Assembly (NCBI GenBank): GCA_022866585.1
Contig: JALHUP010000005.1
Location: forward strand, 1-6,467
DNA: 6,467 bases
Source of the DNA: Candidatus Zixiibacteriota bacterium
Lineage (GTDB): Bacteria; Zixibacteria; MSB-5A5; SM1-73
Direction of reading: 5' to 3'
Positions within the stretch are counted from its first letter, which is position 1; every line of letters starts with the position of its first letter. A model generated the notes under the pieces. That model saw only the letters and a list, made by a program, of their open reading frames with translations. It was not told where the DNA came from and searched no databases. The position numbers and the translations under genes are program-made. Below are positions 4,500 through 6,467 of this stretch, piece after piece.

Positions 4500-5143
4500 A
4501 ACGAAGGTTTTGGTATATCATAGTTCCTTCGGTGCTCCTCGTGGGATTTGTGGTGGTCCGGATGATGATTACCGGAGGAAAATCCTCTTTGAACCAAATG
4601 GGGATGTTCAGCGACTCGTTGCTAGTCCAACTGCCGGAAGACAAGGAGCTTGCCCAGAAGGAGTTAGAGAGAGCTCGGAAGGCGTTTGCTAAAATCAAGC
4701 CCTCTAAGCCTTATATCGTCATAGACACCCATGCCAATACGATCTTTTTACGCACCGAAGACTCCATTCTTATTAAAGCCACTTGTTCCACCGGTTCCGG
4801 TGGAGAGCTAATTGATAGTGTCACGGGTCGCAGGTGGGTCTTCAATACTCCGCGGGGGGTCTTCAAAGTCACAAACAAACTGACCGATCCCTGGTGGCGC
4901 AAACCCGACTGGGCTTTCATCGAGGATAACGAAAGCATTCCAACTGATCCGAGCCAAAGGCTCGACCCGGAAATGCTGGGTGAGTATGCGCTGGGGTTCG
5001 GCAATGATTATTACATTCACGGCACCATCTACGAGCGTCTTCTGGGTGTAAGTGTCACTCACGGTTGTGTGCGCGTTGGTTCGGAGGAGTTAAAGAAACT
5101 TTATGATAGGGTTACAATCGGAACACCCGTCTACATTTTTTAA
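4496..5143 (+). CDS. Membrane-anchored L,D-transpeptidase (YkuD/ErfK family)
   Basis: The 215-residue protein has a basic start (MKRR) and a single membrane segment at residues about 5-21. It lacks a lipobox and is probably held in the inner membrane facing the periplasm. The YkuD domain starts at PYIVIDTHANTIFLR (residues 72-86). It contains the TPRGVF segment and ends with the active-site pattern YYIHGT (His175) and SVTHGCVRV (His189, Cys191, Arg193), which is fully canonical. Such enzymes form 3-3 crosslinks or attach proteins to peptidoglycan through a cysteine acyl-enzyme. ATG 4496 overlaps the preceding stop codon as ATGA, and a weak GGAC lies eight bases upstream. ATG 4490, two codons earlier, is also possible. 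Its pairing with a divergent YkuD enzyme suggests that the two act on the same wall with different donors or reactions. Confidence 0.92.
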   Translation: MKRRFWYIIVPSVLLVGFVVVRMMITGGKSSLNQMGMFSDSLLVQLPEDKELAQKELERARKAFAKIKPSKPYIVIDTHANTIFLRTEDSILIKATCSTGSGGELIDSVTGRRWVFNTPRGVFKVTNKLTDPWWRKPDWAFIEDNESIPTDPSQRLDPEMLGEYALGFGNDYYIHGTIYERLLGVSVTHGCVRVGSEELKKLYDRVTIGTPVYIF

Positions 5144-5153
5144 TTCACCACAG

Positions 5154-5846
5154 GTGTTTTTTAAAACCCGCTGGCTTTTCTTACTACTCTATAGCCTTCT
5201 TTTCTGTGCCACACTTTCGACTTGCGGAAAAAAGGAGTCGGAACAAACTATAGCACCGGACCAAAGCGATAAAAAATGGGACCGCCAACGGGCCGAATTA
5301 GAATATGGGCTGATTCAGGCGGAACTTAAGCTCGCTTTATCTGAAGAGCTATATATGGTGCTCGATTTCGAGCGCAAAGAACTCCGATTGAAGCTTAAGG
5401 GGGCTACAGTCTGGAACTATCCTCTAAACATTGCCGAGGCAGACTCGCAAGAGTTACGGGAGTTTATCCAGCGTTTTCAAGGTGATGGGGGACGATGGGT
5501 AAGGTTCCTCTCCGAAAAACACCTATTTGCTTCTCAAGAAAAGACTCCCGATTCGATACTGGCTATCGTGAGTGAAGTAGTAAAGGCTGATGTCGAGCTT
5601 CTCCAGCGGGATGTGCCGTCACGGTTTCAATTGCTATGGGGTTACGGCTTAATCCTGGAGGTACGCACCGATATCAAAGGCATTCCTAAATCCAGACTCA
5701 AGAGCACGATTGTAGAAGTTCGCGAGGCATTGCGTCGCCCATTTGGGGAGGCGCGCATTATCCTGAAGATGGATCCGGGTGACGCCCTCACCCTCTATCG
5801 AGCCGCCCACCCCGGCTTGCCCACCCTCCTTTATCCTCACTTGTGA
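5154..5846 (+). CDS. Lipoprotein of unknown function, third gene of the L,D-transpeptidase operon
   Basis: GTG 5154 gives 230 residues, 11 bases after the previous stop, with an excellent lipoprotein signal: FFKTRW, a leucine-rich core, and LSTC with Cys24. The frame extends back to ATG 5103 (247 residues, overlapping the previous gene), but that would place a long polar segment before the signal, so I reject it. The only cysteines lie in the signal region, so it cannot be a cysteine transpeptidase. Residues about 65-82 (ELYMVLDFERKELRLKLKG) nevertheless resemble the first beta-hairpin of the YkuD domains encoded upstream. The remainder is mixed helix and strand, with a VRTDIKGIPKSRL segment near the end. 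I do not recognise the family. A lipid-anchored partner or regulator of the two enzymes fits the context but is inference. Confidence 0.8.
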   Translation: MFFKTRWLFLLLYSLLFCATLSTCGKKESEQTIAPDQSDKKWDRQRAELEYGLIQAELKLALSEELYMVLDFERKELRLKLKGATVWNYPLNIAEADSQELREFIQRFQGDGGRWVRFLSEKHLFASQEKTPDSILAIVSEVVKADVELLQRDVPSRFQLLWGYGLILEVRTDIKGIPKSRLKSTIVEVREALRRPFGEARIILKMDPGDALTLYRAAHPGLPTLLYPHL

Positions 5847-5859
5847 ACAGCCCTTAGGT

Positions 5860-5887
5860 TGGTTCGGGAATTGGAATTCCCGAACCA
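5860..5887. terminator. Long perfect inverted repeat after the transpeptidase operon
   Basis: TGGTTCGGGAATT (5860-5872) and AATTCCCGAACCA (5875-5887) are perfect complements over 13 bases, separated by GG. In RNA the innermost pairs would open to form the loop. It begins 13 bases after the operon's last stop codon. No T-tract follows (CTCTCAAC), so it may be an atypical terminator, a 3'-end stabiliser or a protein-binding palindrome. Confidence 0.5.
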
Positions 5888-5943
5888 CTCTCAACAAGCC
5901 CTTATGGTTCACCTTACCGGATGGATCCTCATCAAAATTTGAC

Positions 5944-5971
5944 TTGACAACTATCCTAAAGTAGCTAAATT
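5944..5971 (+). promoter_or_regulatory. Sigma70-like promoter for the small membrane-protein pair
   Basis: TTGACA (5944-5949) is a perfect -35 box. After 16 bases comes TAAATT (5966-5971), which matches the -10 consensus at four of six positions. The predicted start at about 5978 is only a few bases before the ATG at 5983, so the transcript may be nearly leaderless. Confidence 0.55.
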
Positions 5972-5979
5972 ACGTAATT
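5968..5979. promoter_or_regulatory. Possible operator, 12-base perfect palindrome AATTACGTAATT
   Basis: The palindrome overlaps the end of the -10 box and the expected transcription start, a position where a bound repressor would block polymerase. Short AT-rich palindromes also arise by chance, so the call is tentative. Confidence 0.35.
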
Positions 5980-5982
5980 AAG

Positions 5983-6285
5983 ATGGTAAATTGTTTAACT
6001 GCAGGCGCTCTTTTGATACAAATTGGGACAGGACTTTTAGGAAGCCTGATCGCAGGCTTGCTCATTGCCCTGATTTCCGAAAAGCGATTTAATCAAGCGA
6101 TTAGGCGGTCGGAAAGTAATATTACAAGCGCTCTGGATCCTATAAATAAGACAGTTTTCACTATCGCCGAAAAAACTAAGAGGTTGCCAGAACTGGTCCC
6201 TGCGATTTCCACCATTGGCAATGAGATTAAAAGGTTAGCAGAAGTGGTCGATAGAATGAGGGAAGGGTTGGAGAAAGCAAAATGA
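5983..6285 (+). CDS. Small single-pass membrane protein with coiled-coil tail
   Basis: The 100-residue protein has one glycine- and leucine-rich membrane segment at residues about 7-31 (GALLIQIGTGLLGSLIAGLL). A charged helical tail follows, with heptad-like spacing of hydrophobic residues and no cysteine except C4. I do not recognise the family. There is no Shine-Dalgarno sequence before ATG 5983, and the promoter at 5944 would start the transcript only about five bases upstream. Leaderless translation is therefore likely if this is the true start. Its stop overlaps the start of the next gene as ATGA, so the two are coupled. The pair may form a hetero-oligomeric membrane complex, but no function can be assigned from sequence. 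Confidence 0.7.
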   Translation: MVNCLTAGALLIQIGTGLLGSLIAGLLIALISEKRFNQAIRRSESNITSALDPINKTVFTIAEKTKRLPELVPAISTIGNEIKRLAEVVDRMREGLEKAK

Positions 6286-6467
6286 TACTTATAGGCATTG
6301 TCGGATTGTGTTTGGTTGCGATTTTATGGGTTCTGCTTTATCTTTACTTCATCCGCAGAGCCGATAGATTCATGGAGAACTGGGAAAGGGAGATAAAAGA
6401 AAAAGCGGAGAAATCCACCCTTAAAAGTATTCGGTCGCTTGAAGAAGTTGCTAAAGCAATAGAGACG
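6282..6467 (+). CDS. Small membrane-anchored helical protein, 3' end outside the window
   Basis: The frame begins at ATG 6282, overlapping the previous stop codon (TGA 6283-6285), and runs open for 62 codons to the window edge. GGAG at 6270-6273 lies eight bases upstream. The protein starts with a membrane segment (residues about 2-24, ILIGIVGLCLVAILWVLLYL) followed by FIRRADRFMENW and a strongly charged helix rich in Glu and Lys. The layout mirrors the gene before it: an N-terminal anchor and a cytoplasmic-type coiled-coil tail. The basic residues just after the membrane segment suggest that the tail faces the cytoplasm. I do not recognise the family. Confidence 0.7.
   Translation, partial: MILIGIVGLCLVAILWVLLYLYFIRRADRFMENWEREIKEKAEKSTLKSIRSLEEVAKAIET

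Noticed and set aside
5103..5153. Upstream ATG 5103 as the start of the third operon gene
   Set aside because: It adds 17 mostly polar residues in front of a complete lipoprotein signal peptide and overlaps the preceding coding region by 41 bases. The GGAGGAG before it is 14 bases away, which is too far.
1..6467. CRISPR array, rRNA, integrase or transposase gene
   Set aside because: No regularly spaced direct repeats, no rRNA-like sequence and no recombinase motifs were seen on either strand.

Overview
The window looks like a chromosomal segment of an uncultured Gram-negative bacterium. It has lipoprotein signal sequences, two periplasmic YkuD-type L,D-transpeptidases, sigma70-like promoters, and an iron-sulfur protein of a type common in anaerobes. 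The combination suggests an FCB-group candidate phylum (such as Zixibacteria or KSB1) or a deltaproteobacterium-like lineage. This placement is inference from gene style and was not tested. All recognisable genes lie on the + strand.

Layout. Bases 1-291 are the 3' end of a beta-lactamase-fold serine hydrolase. A gene-free stretch (292-668) follows, with several hairpins and one clear intrinsic terminator. Bases 669-1925 encode a 418-residue cysteine-rich protein with two C-terminal 4Fe-4S motifs. Bases 1926-2531 hold no intact gene but do hold a near-consensus promoter (2059-2086) and two diverged tandem copies of a leader. Each leader copy contains a conserved upstream motif, a hairpin, a conserved ACTAAAGG block, a long terminator-like hairpin, and a copy of the region around a start codon. 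The second copy leads into an alanine-rich lipoprotein gene (2532-3128, DUF4398-like). The first leads into what looks like the dead start of a paralogue.

Bases 3129-3407 hold a palindromic REP-like repeat carrying a nested small palindrome, then a strong hairpin. Bases 3408-5846 form a tight three-gene envelope operon. It encodes an L,D-transpeptidase-like protein whose N-terminal helical domain aligns without gaps to the upstream lipoprotein, a second canonical L,D-transpeptidase, and a lipoprotein of unknown function. From about 5944 a new promoter drives two small overlapping membrane-anchored coiled-coil proteins. The second runs off the end of the window.

How the genes fit together. 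The lipoprotein and the three-gene operon point to peptidoglycan or envelope maintenance: crosslinking or cleaving enzymes paired with lipid-anchored helical partners. The most interesting signal is the tandem leader at 2141-2546. It has the layout of a structured cis-regulatory RNA with terminators and matches no riboswitch class that I recall. The alternative is a decayed tandem gene duplication that kept its 5' untranslated region; the two readings can both be true.
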